NCBI RefSeq assembly: GCF_001633105.1
Contig: NZ_LUKZ01000003.1
Location: 213,658-270,337, forward strand
Direction of reading: 5' to 3'
From: Acidovorax sp. GW101-3H11
GTDB taxonomy: Bacteria; Pseudomonadota; Gammaproteobacteria; Burkholderiales; Burkholderiaceae_C
Length of the DNA stretch: 56,680 nucleotides
In this document: positions 1 to 9,073 of the stretch, in pieces
How positions within the stretch are numbered: position 1 is the first letter of the stretch
Layout: each line of letters starts with the position of its first letter
Translations under genes and position numbers: made by a program
The notes under the pieces: model-generated
Seen by the model: the letters and a program-made list of their open reading frames with translations, nothing else
Told to the model about the DNA's origin: nothing
The model's database searches: none

Positions 1-183
1 CGCAGCACCCCGGGCAAGCCCGCCAGCCTGGGCGCGCGCAAACCTGCAGCCAAGCCCGCAGCCAGCCTGGCAGCGCCCAAGGCGGCAGCCTCCAGCACCG
101 CGCCAGCAGCCAAGGCCCACAGCCCGGCCCCGGCCCCCGCCAAGAATGCGGGGGGCAGCGACGACGACTGGGAGAGCTTCTGA
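1..183 (+). CDS. Methyl-accepting chemotaxis protein, C-terminal end only
   Basis: This is the last 60 codons of a gene that begins before the window, open from base 1 to TGA at 181-183. The fragment is a low-complexity linker rich in Ala, Pro and Lys that ends in DDDWESF. The same kind of tail closes the two complete chemoreceptors that follow (EDDWESF and TDWESF). In enteric receptors the comparable xWxxF pentapeptide tethers the CheR methyltransferase and CheB methylesterase, so I infer a transmembrane chemoreceptor of the same family. The signalling domain itself lies outside the window, so the call rests on the tail and on the neighbours. Confidence 0.8.
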   Translation, partial: RSTPGKPASLGARKPAAKPAASLAAPKAAASSTAPAAKAHSPAPAPAKNAGGSDDDWESF

Positions 184-218
184 GCGGCGGGGGTCGTGGA
201 GGAGAGAGAAATCTCAGC

Positions 219-275
219 CAAAATGGCCGTTACCGCGCGACTGTATTGCCTGAGTAGCTATCAAAAGTAGAGCGA
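219..275 (+). repeat. Dispersed two-hairpin repeat, copy 1
   Basis: An imperfect member of a repeat found at least eight times in this window. It starts with AAAATGGCCGTTACCGCGC and ends with AGTAGCTATCAAAAGTAG. It lies in the 329-base gap (184-512) between two chemoreceptor genes. That gap otherwise holds only the terminator at 333-373 and the ribosome binding site of the next gene. Confidence 0.75.
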
Positions 276-332
276 CCGCAAGGCCGGGCAGGGCAACGCA
301 GCACAACGTGACGCGGGGCAGCACTGCACAAC

Positions 333-373
333 AAAAAAGCACGCAGTGGGGACATCCCTCTGCGTGCTTTTTT
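333..373 (+). terminator. Intrinsic terminator after the first chemoreceptor gene
   Basis: A perfect 14-bp stem (AAAAAAGCACGCAG at 333-346 pairing with 360-373) encloses a 13-base loop. It has A-runs and T-runs on either side, so it could work on both strands. It stands 150 bases after the stop of the partial chemoreceptor gene. Confidence 0.9.
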
Positions 374-512
374 GCGTGGTTTTCGAGCGATGGCCCGCCC
401 TGCTGATTTCCCCGGGGGGTTGTATTCAAACGTAACAGAAAGGGCTATGCTGGGCCCGTTGCCCGGTCGATGGGTTGGCTGGGCGAACGGCATCCCTACC
501 AGGAGAATTGCC

Positions 513-2291
513 ATGAGCCAGTTCAAGATCTCCACCCGCCTTGCCGGATTGCTCACCGCCCTGTGCCTGCTGGTGCTGCTGGTGGGAGGGGGCGGGCTGT
601 TTGGCATGGGGCAGTCCAACGCCGGGCTCAAGTCGGTGTATGACGACCGGGTGGTGCCGCTCAAGCAGATCAAGGTCGTGGCCGACATGTACGCCGTCAA
701 CGTGGTGGACACGGCCCACAAGGTGCGCGACGGCGCCATGACCCCCGCGCAGGGCGTGCAGTCGGTGGCCGATGCGCGCAAGGCCATCGACACCAACTGG
801 AGCGCCTACCTGGCCACCCGCCTGGCGCCGGAGGAAACCCAGCTCGTCGCCCGCTTCAAGCCCCTGCAGGCCAAGGCAGACGCAGCCACCGACACCCTGC
901 TCGGGCTCTTCAAGTCAGGTGATATGGCTGCGCTGACCACCTATGCGGCCAAGGAGATGTACCCCGCCATCGACCCGCTGCAGGAGGTGCTGGGCCAGCT
1001 CATGCAGGTGCAGCTGGACTACGCCAAGGCCGAATACGACAGTGCCGCCGCGAGTTTTCAGACCATCCGGGCGCTCGCGCTCACGGCCGTGGTGCTGGGC
1101 GTTTTGCTGGCCGTGCTGATGGGCGGGGCGATGATCCGGCAGATATCGCGCTCGCTGGACAACGCCGTGCAGATCACCGACTCGGTCGCGCAGGGCGACC
1201 TCACGGTGCCCATCCACGCGCGGGGCAAGGACGAGATCGCCCAGCTGCTGGGCGGCCTGACCACCATGCGCGACAACCTGGCGCATGTGGTGTCGGGCGT
1301 GCGCGGCAATGCGCAGGGCGTGGCCTCGGCCAGTGCCGAGATCGCCTCGGGCAACAACGACCTGTCGATCCGCACCGAACAGCAGGCCAGCGCACTGCAG
1401 GAGACGGCCGCGTCGATGGAAGAGCTGAGCTCCACCGTCAAGCAGAACGCCGACAACGCCCGCCAGGCCAACCAGCTGGCGATGAGTGCGTCCACCGTGG
1501 CAGGGCAGGGCGGCGACGTGGTGGCCGAGGTGGTGACCACGATGAAAGGCATCAACGACAGCAGCAAGAAGATCGCCGACATCATCAGCGTGATCGACGG
1601 CATTGCCTTCCAGACCAACATCCTCGCGCTGAATGCCGCCGTGGAGGCGGCCCGCGCGGGCGAACAAGGGCGTGGCTTTGCCGTGGTGGCGGGCGAGGTG
1701 CGCAACCTGGCCCAGCGCAGCGCCGAGGCCGCCAAGGAAATCAAGTCGCTCATCACCGCCAGCGTGGAGCGCGTGGAGCAGGGCACCCTGCTGGTGGACA
1801 AGGCGGGTACCACCATGACCGAAGTGGTGGGCGCCATCCGCCGCGTGACCGACATCATGGGCGAGATCAGCGCCGCCAGCAGCGAGCAGAGCACGGGCGT
1901 GTCGCAGGTGGGCGAGGCCGTGACGCAGATGGACCAGGTCACGCAGCAGAACGCGGCTTTGGTGGAAGAAATGGCGGCTGCCGCCAGCAGCCTGAGTCAT
2001 CAGGCCCAGGCCCTGGTGGGGGCCGTGGCGGTGTTCAAGCTCTCGACGGACCAGGCGCGGGCCTCGCAGGGCAGCGCCCCGGCAGCACATCCAGCGCCCG
2101 TAGCCGCGCCCGCCAGTGCGTCCCGTGGTGGTGGTGCGGGTGGCATGGCTCCAAAGAAAACACTGGCATTGCGGGCCGCGCCCACCAGCCCTGCCCACAA
2201 GGCACCCACAGCCCCGGCCCCTGCTGCACCTGCGTCCCAGGCCCGCAAGCCGGTGGCGGCAGGGGCGGAAGACGACTGGGAGAGTTTTTAG
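513..2291 (+). CDS. Methyl-accepting chemotaxis protein
   Basis: Inner-membrane chemoreceptor of 592 residues that passes ligand binding to CheA through CheW. TM1 is about residues 10-32, followed by a periplasmic four-helix region of about 150 residues, TM2 at about 188-210, a HAMP domain to about 265, and a long cytoplasmic methyl-accepting helical hairpin. The conserved tip reads [20 protein letters not shown] at about 360-380. The protein ends in an Ala/Pro-rich linker and the WESF tail, a probable CheR/CheB docking site. I chose ATG 513 because AGGAG lies 7 bases upstream (501-505). An in-frame ATG at 372 would add 47 residues unlike this family and would start beside the terminator. It forms a tandem array with the receptors on both sides. 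The ligand cannot be read from the sequence. Confidence 0.95.
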   Translation: MSQFKISTRLAGLLTALCLLVLLVGGGGLFGMGQSNAGLKSVYDDRVVPLKQIKVVADMYAVNVVDTAHKVRDGAMTPAQGVQSVADARKAIDTNWSAYLATRLAPEETQLVARFKPLQAKADAATDTLLGLFKSGDMAALTTYAAKEMYPAIDPLQEVLGQLMQVQLDYAKAEYDSAAASFQTIRALALTAVVLGVLLAVLMGGAMIRQISRSLDNAVQITDSVAQGDLTVPIHARGKDEIAQLLGGLTTMRDNLAHVVSGVRGNAQGVASASAEIASGNNDLSIRTEQQASALQETAASMEELSSTVKQNADNARQANQLAMSASTVAGQGGDVVAEVVTTMKGINDSSKKIADIISVIDGIAFQTNILALNAAVEAARAGEQGRGFAVVAGEVRNLAQRSAEAAKEIKSLITASVERVEQGTLLVDKAGTTMTEVVGAIRRVTDIMGEISAASSEQSTGVSQVGEAVTQMDQVTQQNAALVEEMAAAASSLSHQAQALVGAVAVFKLSTDQARASQGSAPAAHPAPVAAPASASRGGGAGGMAPKKTLALRAAPTSPAHKAPTAPAPAAPASQARKPVAAGAEDDWESF

Positions 2292-2328
2292 GTGTTGTCG
2301 CGGCTCTTCGTGGGCTGCTCCCCCTGTG

Positions 2329-2351
2329 CCCGCCTCCCCTCGGGCGGTTTT
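2329..2351 (+). terminator. Weak terminator-like hairpin after the second chemoreceptor gene
   Basis: A GC-rich 5-bp stem (CCGCC pairing with GGCGG) is followed by TTTT, 38 bases after the stop codon. It is the nearest candidate terminator for this gene. A stronger one lies at 2569-2597. Confidence 0.4.
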
Positions 2352-2568
2352 GGGGCTTGGCCTCTGGCCGTCCGATTCTTGAAGCCCGTCTTCTTGCAAA
2401 GGGGAAGAGGGCGGCTTGATCTACGGCAATTTGCAGATGCCGTGTGTAAGCCAGACGCCCCCTTTTCGCGCCTAGACTCTCTGCGAACCTGCTGACGCCC
2501 GACCGTGCGTCCAGGGGCGCAATCCGCAAACCGCAGCCCACCCGGGCAAGCACCGCGACACCAGCAAG

Positions 2569-2597
2569 AACACGTGGAGTGAACCACGTGTTTTTTT
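2569..2597 (+). terminator. Intrinsic terminator in the 2292-2669 gap
   Basis: A perfect 9-bp stem (AACACGTGG at 2569-2577 with 2584-2592), a 6-base loop and seven Ts. It lies 278 bases past the upstream receptor gene and 73 bases before the next one. It therefore either ends a long 3' tail or sits in the leader of the downstream gene. The rest of the 378-base gap shows no convincing gene. Confidence 0.85.
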
Positions 2598-2669
2598 GTG
2601 CTCCCCTCAACCGCTCGGACGGGTGCTCTTCCGCAGGTTCATACCTATAAAGAACCCCACAAAAGAACC

Positions 2670-4433
2670 ATGAACAACCTCAAAATCGGAGCCCGCCTGA
2701 GTCTGGCTTTTGGCCTGGTCCTGCTGATCACGGCCGCCATTGCTGCCACGGGCGTGTGGCGGTTGGCCGCGCTCAAGGATGCGAGCATGCGCATCGCCAA
2801 TGTCGAGATGCAGCGCAACGCGCTGGCGCAAGAGTGGAAGGCCGCCATCGACCTCAATTGGGTGCGTGCGTCGGCGTCGCTCAAGGCCACGGATGCGGGC
2901 TACATTGAATCGCTTTCGGCCGATATGGCCGCCACATCCCAGCGCGCGAGCGAGGCCCAGAAAAAGCTGGAGGCGCTGGTGGACGATGCCACCGACAAGG
3001 TGCTGATGGAGCGCGTGGCCACGGCGCGTGCGGCCTATGTGGGAGCGCGTGCCAAATTGCTGGAGCGCAAGAAGGCGGGCGAAGACGTGTTTGCGCTGGT
3101 GGATAGCGAACTCAAGCCGCTGGCGGGGGCCTATCTTCAGTCGCTGGCCGATGTGGCCAGCAACACGCACAAGCAGCTCGACGAATTTGAGCGCAGCATC
3201 ATCCAGGCGGCGGGCGCCAGCCAATGGGCGCTGGCGCTGGGTGCGGTGGTGTCGGTGGTGCTGGGCGCGTTGTTTGCGCTGTGGACGACACGCTCCATCG
3301 TGGGGCCCGTGCACCGCGCGGTGCAGGCGGCCGATGAGATCAGCCATGGAAACCTGGCGGTGCCCATCCATGAAGACGGCAAGGACGAGATGGCCCACCT
3401 GCTGCGTTCGCTGGGCGAGATGCAGCAGAACCTGGCGCGCATCGTGGGGCATGTGCGCTCGGGTTCCGAGAACGTGGCCACGGCGTCGTCGGAGATCTCG
3501 CAGGGCAACAACGACCTGAGCGCGCGCACCGAGCAGCAGGCCAGCGCGCTTCAGCAGACGGCGGCGTCGATGGAGCAGCTCAACTCCACGGTGCGTCAGA
3601 ACGCCGACAACGCCCGCCAGGCCAACCAGTTGGCCCAGAGCGCATCCACCGTGGCGGTGCAGGGCGGGCAGGTGGTGGGCCAGGTGGTGGACACCATGAA
3701 GGGCATCCACGACAGCAGTAGCAAGATCGCTGACATCATCGGCGTGATTGACGGCATTGCGTTCCAGACCAACATCCTGGCGCTCAATGCCGCCGTCGAG
3801 GCCGCCCGTGCCGGGGAGCAGGGCCGGGGGTTTGCGGTGGTGGCCTCGGAGGTGCGCAGCCTGGCAGGCCGTTCGGCCGAGGCCGCCAAGCAGATCAAGG
3901 CGCTCATCCAGGACAGCGTGGAGCGTGTGGGCTTGGGCTCGGCGCTGGTCGATCAGGCCGGTGCGACCATGACGGAAGTGGTGGGTGCGATCCGGCGCGT
4001 GACGGACCTGATGGGCGAGATCAGCGCTGCCAGTTCCGAGCAGAGCCAGGGCGTGGCCCAGGTGGGCGAGGCCGTGACGCAGATGGACCAGGTCACGCAG
4101 CAAAACGCTGCACTGGTCGAGGAGATGGCCGCTGCTGCGAGCAGCCTTAACCACCAAGCGCAGGACCTGGTGAGCACGGTGGCGTTTTTCAAATTGTCGG
4201 CAGGCCAGGCCATGGCGGCGGCCACTGCCACCGCTGCCGCCCCCCTGAGGGTGGCCGCGTCTGGTGCTGGCCGGGTGCCTGCTGCGCCCACGGGCACTGC
4301 CCGCTTGGCACCGCAGGCCAAGCCGCGTACAGATTCCCCCAAAGCGCTGGGCAGCAAACCCCTGAGGTCGCCCGCAAGGGGCAGCGCACCCCGCGCGGCC
4401 GAAGGCAATGAGACGGACTGGGAGAGTTTCTGA
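2670..4433 (+). CDS. Methyl-accepting chemotaxis protein
   Basis: Second complete chemoreceptor, 587 residues. TM1 is about residues 10-30, the periplasmic domain about 31-183, TM2 about 184-206, then HAMP and the methyl-accepting coiled coil. Its tip ([20 protein letters not shown]) is the same as in the upstream receptor. The periplasmic domain differs markedly from that of the neighbour, while HAMP and the signalling domain are close to identical. This pattern fits tandem duplication followed by sensor divergence. The tail is ETDWESF. I start at ATG 2670, where [10 protein letters not shown] resembles receptor N-termini. The Shine-Dalgarno sequence is poor, and the reading frame stays open to 2598. 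Confidence 0.95.
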   Translation: MNNLKIGARLSLAFGLVLLITAAIAATGVWRLAALKDASMRIANVEMQRNALAQEWKAAIDLNWVRASASLKATDAGYIESLSADMAATSQRASEAQKKLEALVDDATDKVLMERVATARAAYVGARAKLLERKKAGEDVFALVDSELKPLAGAYLQSLADVASNTHKQLDEFERSIIQAAGASQWALALGAVVSVVLGALFALWTTRSIVGPVHRAVQAADEISHGNLAVPIHEDGKDEMAHLLRSLGEMQQNLARIVGHVRSGSENVATASSEISQGNNDLSARTEQQASALQQTAASMEQLNSTVRQNADNARQANQLAQSASTVAVQGGQVVGQVVDTMKGIHDSSSKIADIIGVIDGIAFQTNILALNAAVEAARAGEQGRGFAVVASEVRSLAGRSAEAAKQIKALIQDSVERVGLGSALVDQAGATMTEVVGAIRRVTDLMGEISAASSEQSQGVAQVGEAVTQMDQVTQQNAALVEEMAAAASSLNHQAQDLVSTVAFFKLSAGQAMAAATATAAAPLRVAASGAGRVPAAPTGTARLAPQAKPRTDSPKALGSKPLRSPARGSAPRAAEGNETDWESF

Positions 4434-4445
4434 GGCGCTACAACT

Positions 4446-4474
4446 GGCGGGCCGTTGTGCTGGTGGCCCGCCTT
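4446..4474. terminator. Hairpin between convergent genes
   Basis: A perfect 8-bp stem (GGCGGGCC at 4446-4453 with GGCCCGCC at 4465-4472) lies between the chemoreceptor stop and the end of the leftward acyltransferase gene. The T-run is very short, so termination is plausible but weak. Confidence 0.45.
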
Positions 4475-4505
4475 GGGCGGCGGTCACGGCTGCTGTCACG
4501 CTTTC

Positions 4506-5807
4506 TCATGCCACCGTCTTGAACGGGCTGCGCGCCTGCAGCTCCTGCAGATAGCCTTCAACGCCTGCACCTTCGCGCTCCAGGAAACGCTCCACCGCAT
4601 CGGCAAAAGCCGGGTGGGCCAGCCAGTGGGCGCTGGTGGCCTGCACGGGCAGCAGGGCGCGGGCCATCTTGTGTTCGCCCTGGGCACCGCCTTCAAACCG
4701 CTGCACGCCGTGGTCTATGCACCATTGCAGCGGCTGGTAGTAGCAGGCCTCGAAATGCAGGCAATCCACCCGCTCCAGCGCGCCCCAGTAGCGGCCATAG
4801 GCCACCAGGTTTTGGTCTTTTAGGCCATTACCGCCTGATGGGCTTGCCCCGATAGCTATCAAACTGGTAGCAATTGGGCGCCCATCACGCTCGGCCACAA
4901 ACAGCAGCCAGGCCTCGGGCAGGTGCGCCGCCATGCGGGCAAAGAAGTCGCGCGTGAGGTAGGGCGGGTTGCCGTGTTCGAGGTAGGTGCGCTCGTAGCA
5001 GCGGTAGAAAAAATCCCAGTCGGCCGCGCTGATGTCGGCACCCCGCGACCAGCGGAAGCGGACCCCGGCCTCCGCCACGCGGCGGCGCTCCTGGCGGATC
5101 TTCTTGCGCTTGTCCTGAGAGAGGCTGGCGAGGAAGTGGTCGAAGTCGGTGAAGTGGTTCGAGCCGCCGCCGGGCCGCCCCAAGGCGGCGAGCGCCCCAC
5201 GACCCGGCGAAGCCGGGGGCCCTTCCCCAGCCTGGGGCAGCGAGAACACGCCAGTGCCGAGCGTGGGGGCTGCGTTTTTCCAGTGGAATTGCACGGTGTG
5301 CCGCAGCATCCAGTCCTGCTCGGCGCCGGACTGCACATCGTCGCCACTCGCAAACAGCATGTGCACCGACGACACGCCTTCCTGCTCGCACCACTGGCGC
5401 ACCGCCTGCAGCAGCAGCGCCCGTGTGCCCCCATCGCGCGCCAGCAGCCGTGCGCCGGGTACGGGCGTGAAGGGCACGGCGACCACGGCCTTGGGGTAGT
5501 AGGGCACGCCGTGCTGCTCGTAGGCGCTGGCCCAGGCCCAGTCGAAGACGTATTCGCCGTACGAATGGTTCTTGAGGTACAGCGGGCAGGCGGCCACCAG
5601 GGTGTTGCCCTCCCACAGGGTCATGAAGCGGGGCGTCCAGCCCGTGCGGGGCGTGGCGCTGCCGCTCTCGTGCAGGGCGGCCAGGTATTCGTGTCGCAGG
5701 AAGGGCGTGGGGTGGCTTTGTTGCGCCAGCAGGGCGTTCCAGGCCGCTGCGTCTACATCCAGCGGGGACGCGAGCACGCGGGCGATAATGGCAGCTTCCT
5801 CAGCCAT
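4506..5807 (-). CDS. FemAB/GNAT-like acyltransferase (DUF482 type) with two repeat-derived inserts
   Basis: Cytosolic protein of 433 residues resembling the GNAT-superfamily 'peptidogalycan biosynthesis' (DUF482) family. The exact substrate of that family is not established. The recognisable blocks are an N-terminal PTPFLRHEYLAALHESGSA motif, LSQDKRKKIRQERRRVAEAG, and a C-terminal RYWGALERVDCLHFEACYYQ followed by GAQGEHKM. ATG 5807 is preferred over ATG 5846 because GGGAGAG precedes it. Two stretches interrupt family-like sequence in frame. Residues about 180-217 (bases 5157-5270) are a Gly/Pro-rich segment made from back-to-back small palindromes. Residues about 318-335 (bases 4803-4856) overlap a GCTATCAAA-type repeat. 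The gene is convergent with the chemoreceptor and divergent from nadE. Confidence 0.85.
   Translation of the reverse strand: MAEEAAIIARVLASPLDVDAAAWNALLAQQSHPTPFLRHEYLAALHESGSATPRTGWTPRFMTLWEGNTLVAACPLYLKNHSYGEYVFDWAWASAYEQHGVPYYPKAVVAVPFTPVPGARLLARDGGTRALLLQAVRQWCEQEGVSSVHMLFASGDDVQSGAEQDWMLRHTVQFHWKNAAPTLGTGVFSLPQAGEGPPASPGRGALAALGRPGGGSNHFTDFDHFLASLSQDKRKKIRQERRRVAEAGVRFRWSRGADISAADWDFFYRCYERTYLEHGNPPYLTRDFFARMAAHLPEAWLLFVAERDGRPIATSLIAIGASPSGGNGLKDQNLVAYGRYWGALERVDCLHFEACYYQPLQWCIDHGVQRFEGGAQGEHKMARALLPVQATSAHWLAHPAFADAVERFLEREGAGVEGYLQELQARSPFKTVA
4817..4871 (+). repeat. Dispersed two-hairpin repeat, diverged copy inside the acyltransferase gene
   Basis: The sequence runs from TTTTAGGCCATTACCGCC to GATAGCTATCAAACTGGTAGC. 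The 3' mini-hairpin GCTA-9 bases-TAGC is intact, while the 5' half is degraded. It lies antisense to the host gene and stays in frame. Confidence 0.65.
5157..5270. repeat. Palindrome-rich insert in the acyltransferase gene
   Basis: It contains GCCGCC-CCAA-GGCGGC (5174-5189) and CCCGGC-GAA-GCCGGG (5203-5217), then a CCCCAGCCTGGGG palindrome. This type of GC-rich hairpin cluster is, from memory, a common intergenic repeat in Comamonadaceae. Here it encodes about 38 residues inside a protein. Confidence 0.6.
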
Positions 5808-5887
5808 GCGCTCTCCCGTGTTGCCCACCGCAGCCCGGGGCTGCATGGGCGGTATCCAACCCGGCCAAAAGTGCCGACTCCAGTTCC

Positions 5888-7546
5888 ATGACGCTCTCCA
5901 TTTGCACTGCGCAGCTCAACTTTGTCGTGGGCGACATGCCCGGGAATGCGCAGAAGATCATTGCCGCCGCGCGCGAGGCCTATGCCCAGGGCGCGCGGCT
6001 GTTGCTGACGCCCGAGCTGGCCATTTGCGGCTATGCGGCCGAAGACCTGTTTCTGCGGCCCGCTTTCATCGCGGCCTGTGATGATGCCGTGAAAACCGTC
6101 GCCCGCGAGACTGCGGGGTTGAAGGGTCTGGCCATCGTGCTGGGCCACCCGCAGGCCCTGGCGCCCGATGCGCCAGCCTTCAGCGCCTGCCACAACGCGG
6201 CCAGCGTGCTGCGCGACGGCCGCATCGAACAGACCTACGCCAAGCGAGAGCTGCCCAATTACCAGGTCTTTGACGAACGCCGCTATTTCGTGGCGGGCAC
6301 CGCGCCTTGCGTGTTTGAGGTGGAGGGCGTGCGCGTGGGCCTGCTCGTCTGCGAGGACGCCTGGTTTGCCGAGCCCGCGCGCAGCACAGCGGCCGCAGGC
6401 GCACAGCTGCTGGCGGTCATCAACGCATCGCCCTTCCATCTGGGCAAAAGCGCCGAGCGCGAGGCCACCATGCGCGAACGCGTGGCCGAGACGGGCCTGC
6501 CGCTGGTCTACGCCCACCTGGTGGGCGGGCAGGACGAGGTGGTGTTCGAGGGCCGCTCGTTTGCGCTGAACGCCGACGGCTCGGTGGCCGGGCGGGCGCC
6601 AGGCTTTGAAGAAAAACTGGTGTTTGCGCGCGTCCATCATGCGCAAGCAGCTATCAAAATTGAAGCAGACATTGCGCCCGAGAAAAGCCTGGAGGCCGAC
6701 CTGTGGGATGCACTGGTGCTGGGTGTGCGCGACTACGTGGGCAAAAACGGCTTCCCCGGCGCGCTGCTGGGCCTGTCCGGAGGCATCGACTCGGCCTTGG
6801 TGCTGGCGGTTGCTGTAGATGCGCTGGGCGCCGACAAGGTGCGCACGGTGATGATGCCGTCGCCCTACACGGCCGACATCAGCTGGATCGACGCGCGCGA
6901 CATGGCCGAGCGCTTGGGCGTGCGTTATGACGAGATCTCCATCAAGCCCCAGTTCGAGGCCTTCAAGGCCGCGCTGGCCAGCGACTTTGCGGGGCTGGCC
7001 GAGGACACGACCGAGGAGAACCTGCAGGCGCGCATCCGGGGCACGCTGCTGATGGCGCTGTCCAACAAGTTCGGTGCCATCGTGCTGACCACGGGCAACA
7101 AGAGCGAGATGTCCACCGGCTACTGCACGCTGTATGGCGACATGGCGGGTGGCTTTGCGGTGATCAAGGATGTGGCCAAGACGCGGGTGTTTGACCTGGC
7201 GCGCTGGCGCAATGCCAACGACCCGTATGGCACGGGCGCCAACCCGATCCCTGAGCGCATCATCACCCGCCCGCCCAGTGCCGAGCTGCGGCCCGACCAG
7301 AAGGACCAGGACAGCCTGCCGCCTTACGAGGTGCTGGACGCCATCGTGGCGCGCTACATGGAGAACGATGAGCCCATAGAGTCCATCATTGCCAGCGGTT
7401 ATGCGCGGGCCGATGTGGAGCGGGTCACGCGGCTCATCAAGCTCAACGAATACAAGCGCCGCCAGGCGCCCGTAGGGATTAGAGTGACACGCCGCAGCTT
7501 CGGCAAAGACTGGCGTTACCCTATCACCAATAAATTCCGCGCCTGA
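5888..7546 (+). CDS. nadE: Glutamine-dependent NAD+ synthetase
   Basis: Cytosolic enzyme of 552 residues for the last step of NAD synthesis: deamido-NAD, ATP and glutamine give NAD+. The N-terminal carbon-nitrogen hydrolase domain carries the glutaminase triad E43 (LTPELAICGY), K119 (KRELPNY) and C155 (LLVCEDAWF). The C-terminal ATP-pyrophosphatase domain has the P-loop SGGIDS at 297-302 and the GNKSEMSTGYCTLYGDMAGG block. The interdomain linker, about residues 243-262, overlaps a dispersed repeat (6612-6667). The start is ATG 5888, with no strong Shine-Dalgarno sequence. glnB follows 74 bases downstream on the same strand. PII control of this type of NAD synthetase has been reported in Azospirillum, so the pairing may be functional. 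Confidence 0.97.
   Translation: MTLSICTAQLNFVVGDMPGNAQKIIAAAREAYAQGARLLLTPELAICGYAAEDLFLRPAFIAACDDAVKTVARETAGLKGLAIVLGHPQALAPDAPAFSACHNAASVLRDGRIEQTYAKRELPNYQVFDERRYFVAGTAPCVFEVEGVRVGLLVCEDAWFAEPARSTAAAGAQLLAVINASPFHLGKSAEREATMRERVAETGLPLVYAHLVGGQDEVVFEGRSFALNADGSVAGRAPGFEEKLVFARVHHAQAAIKIEADIAPEKSLEADLWDALVLGVRDYVGKNGFPGALLGLSGGIDSALVLAVAVDALGADKVRTVMMPSPYTADISWIDARDMAERLGVRYDEISIKPQFEAFKAALASDFAGLAEDTTEENLQARIRGTLLMALSNKFGAIVLTTGNKSEMSTGYCTLYGDMAGGFAVIKDVAKTRVFDLARWRNANDPYGTGANPIPERIITRPPSAELRPDQKDQDSLPPYEVLDAIVARYMENDEPIESIIASGYARADVERVTRLIKLNEYKRRQAPVGIRVTRRSFGKDWRYPITNKFRA
6612..6667 (+). repeat. Dispersed two-hairpin repeat inside nadE
   Basis: Begins AAAAACTGGTGTTTGCGCGC and ends GCAGCTATCAAAATTGAAGC. 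It aligns over its full length with the copy in purL. It is read in frame in the linker between the glutaminase and synthetase domains, where an insert is most easily tolerated. Confidence 0.65.
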
Positions 7547-7560
7547 CGGCGGGTTTCTGA

Positions 7561-7959
<399 letters not shown>

Positions 7960-8019
7960 GGCTGAGCGGTTCTGGCTTGGGCCTGACAAGGCCATGGCCC
8001 TGGGCCCATTGAGAAAACA

Positions 8020-8047
8020 AAAAAGGCGGATTCCTCATCCGCCCTTT
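8020..8047. terminator. Bidirectional terminator between glnB and the leftward LOG gene
   Basis: Stem GGCGGAT (8025-8031) with ATCCGCC (8037-8043), a 5-base loop, an A-run before and CTTTTT after. It is placed between convergent transcription units. Confidence 0.85.
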
Positions 8048-8072
8048 TTCATGGGTGACCGCCTTGCCGGGG

Positions 8073-8666
8073 TCAGATCACATCGCGCAGCGGCACGGGG
8101 GCATGGTCGGGCCCGGCCGACTGCACCAGGGTGCGCAGCAGCGCCTCGGCATCGGCAGATGCGTGCAGCAGGCCCATCTGCCATTCGCCCATGAAGCCAC
8201 TGGCCACGCTGTGGTTCAGAAAGCCCGTGAGCCCGTCGTAGTAGCCCGCCACATTGAGCAGGCCCAGAGGCTTGTCGTGGTAGCCCAGCTGGCGCCAGGT
8301 CCACACTTCAAACAGTTCTTCAAAGGTGCCGATACCGCCGGGCAGGGCGATGAAAGCGTCGCTGCGTTCGGCCATCATGGCCTTGCGCTCGTGCATGGTC
8401 TGCACAATGTGCAGTTCGTCGCATGCCCGGTTGGCGAGTTCTTTGTCCACCAGCGCCTGGGGGATCACGCCCACCACGCGGCCACCGGCCTGGCGCGTGG
8501 CCTCGGCCACGGTGCCCATGAGCCCGCTGCGGCCTCCGCCATAGACCAGTTGGCCGCCATGGCGGCCAATCCAGGTGCCGACGGCTGTGGCAGCCTCGGC
8601 AAAGGCGGGGTTCTCGCCGGGGCGCGAGCCGCAGTACACACAGACGGAAAAAGCCGGTTCAGCCAT
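8073..8666 (-). CDS. LOG-family nucleoside monophosphate phosphoribohydrolase
   Basis: 197-residue Rossmann-fold protein of the TIGR00730/LOG family. Such enzymes remove the base from nucleoside 5'-monophosphates, including cytokinin precursors. The catalytic signature PGGIGTFEE is present, as are the N-terminal SVCVYCGS and the VYGGGRSGLMG loop. It is the last gene of a leftward operon. Its ATG overlaps the dgkA stop by 8 bases, which implies translational coupling. The physiological substrate in this host is not evident. Members are often annotated as lysine decarboxylases, which the PGGxGT motif argues against. Confidence 0.92.
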   Translation of the reverse strand: MAEPAFSVCVYCGSRPGENPAFAEAATAVGTWIGRHGGQLVYGGGRSGLMGTVAEATRQAGGRVVGVIPQALVDKELANRACDELHIVQTMHERKAMMAERSDAFIALPGGIGTFEELFEVWTWRQLGYHDKPLGLLNVAGYYDGLTGFLNHSVASGFMGEWQMGLLHASADAEALLRTLVQSAGPDHAPVPLRDVI

Positions 8667-9069
8667 GGAAAAACCTCTGGAAAAGAGCCGCAGCCCAGAT
8701 GCCCATGCACAGCAGCAGCGCCAGCAGCACGGCCGCGCTGCCCATGTCCTTTGCGCGCTTCGAGAGGTCGTGCCATTCGGGGCCGATGCGGTCGATGGCG
8801 GTCTCGATGCCGGTGTTGAGCAGCTCCACGATCATCACGATCACGACCGAACCGGCGAGCAAGGCCACCTCGACCCAGCTGCGCCCCAGCCACAGGGAGA
8901 GTGGCAGCAACACCATGGCGGCGATGGCTTCCTGGCGGAAGGCCTTTTCGTTCCAGCCGGCGCGCAGGCCTTCGATGGAATAACCCGCAGCGTGCCAGAT
9001 GCGGTTCAGGCCGGTGCGGGCCTTCTGCGGGTTGGCAGGGGCTGCCGAGGGGGAGGGGGATGCAGGCAT
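8659..9069 (-). CDS. dgkA: Diacylglycerol kinase
   Basis: Small inner-membrane kinase that recycles diacylglycerol to phosphatidic acid. It has three predicted membrane helices and the family signature ELLNTGIETAIDRIG, followed by AKDMGSAAV. An N-terminal extension of about 17 residues precedes the conserved NPQKARTGLNRIWHA. ATG 9069 lies 4 bases after the upstream RDD stop. ATG 9093 and ATG 9123 are in-frame alternatives that would overlap the RDD gene. None has a clear Shine-Dalgarno sequence. The first codons at 9069 (MPASPSP) match those of the RDD gene almost base for base, which tips the choice. Confidence 0.9.
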   Translation of the reverse strand: MPASPSPSAAPANPQKARTGLNRIWHAAGYSIEGLRAGWNEKAFRQEAIAAMVLLPLSLWLGRSWVEVALLAGSVVIVMIVELLNTGIETAIDRIGPEWHDLSKRAKDMGSAAVLLALLLCMGIWAAALFQRFFHG

Positions 9070-9073
9070 GGGC

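Noticed and set aside
2598..2669. Start of the second complete chemoreceptor at 2598
   Set aside because: It would begin within the run after the terminator hairpin and add a non-family N-terminal extension before MNNLKIG.
5862..5890. AAAAGTGCCGACTCC before nadE as a further copy of the dispersed repeat
   Set aside because: Only about 15 bases resemble the 5' part, and the two hairpins are missing.
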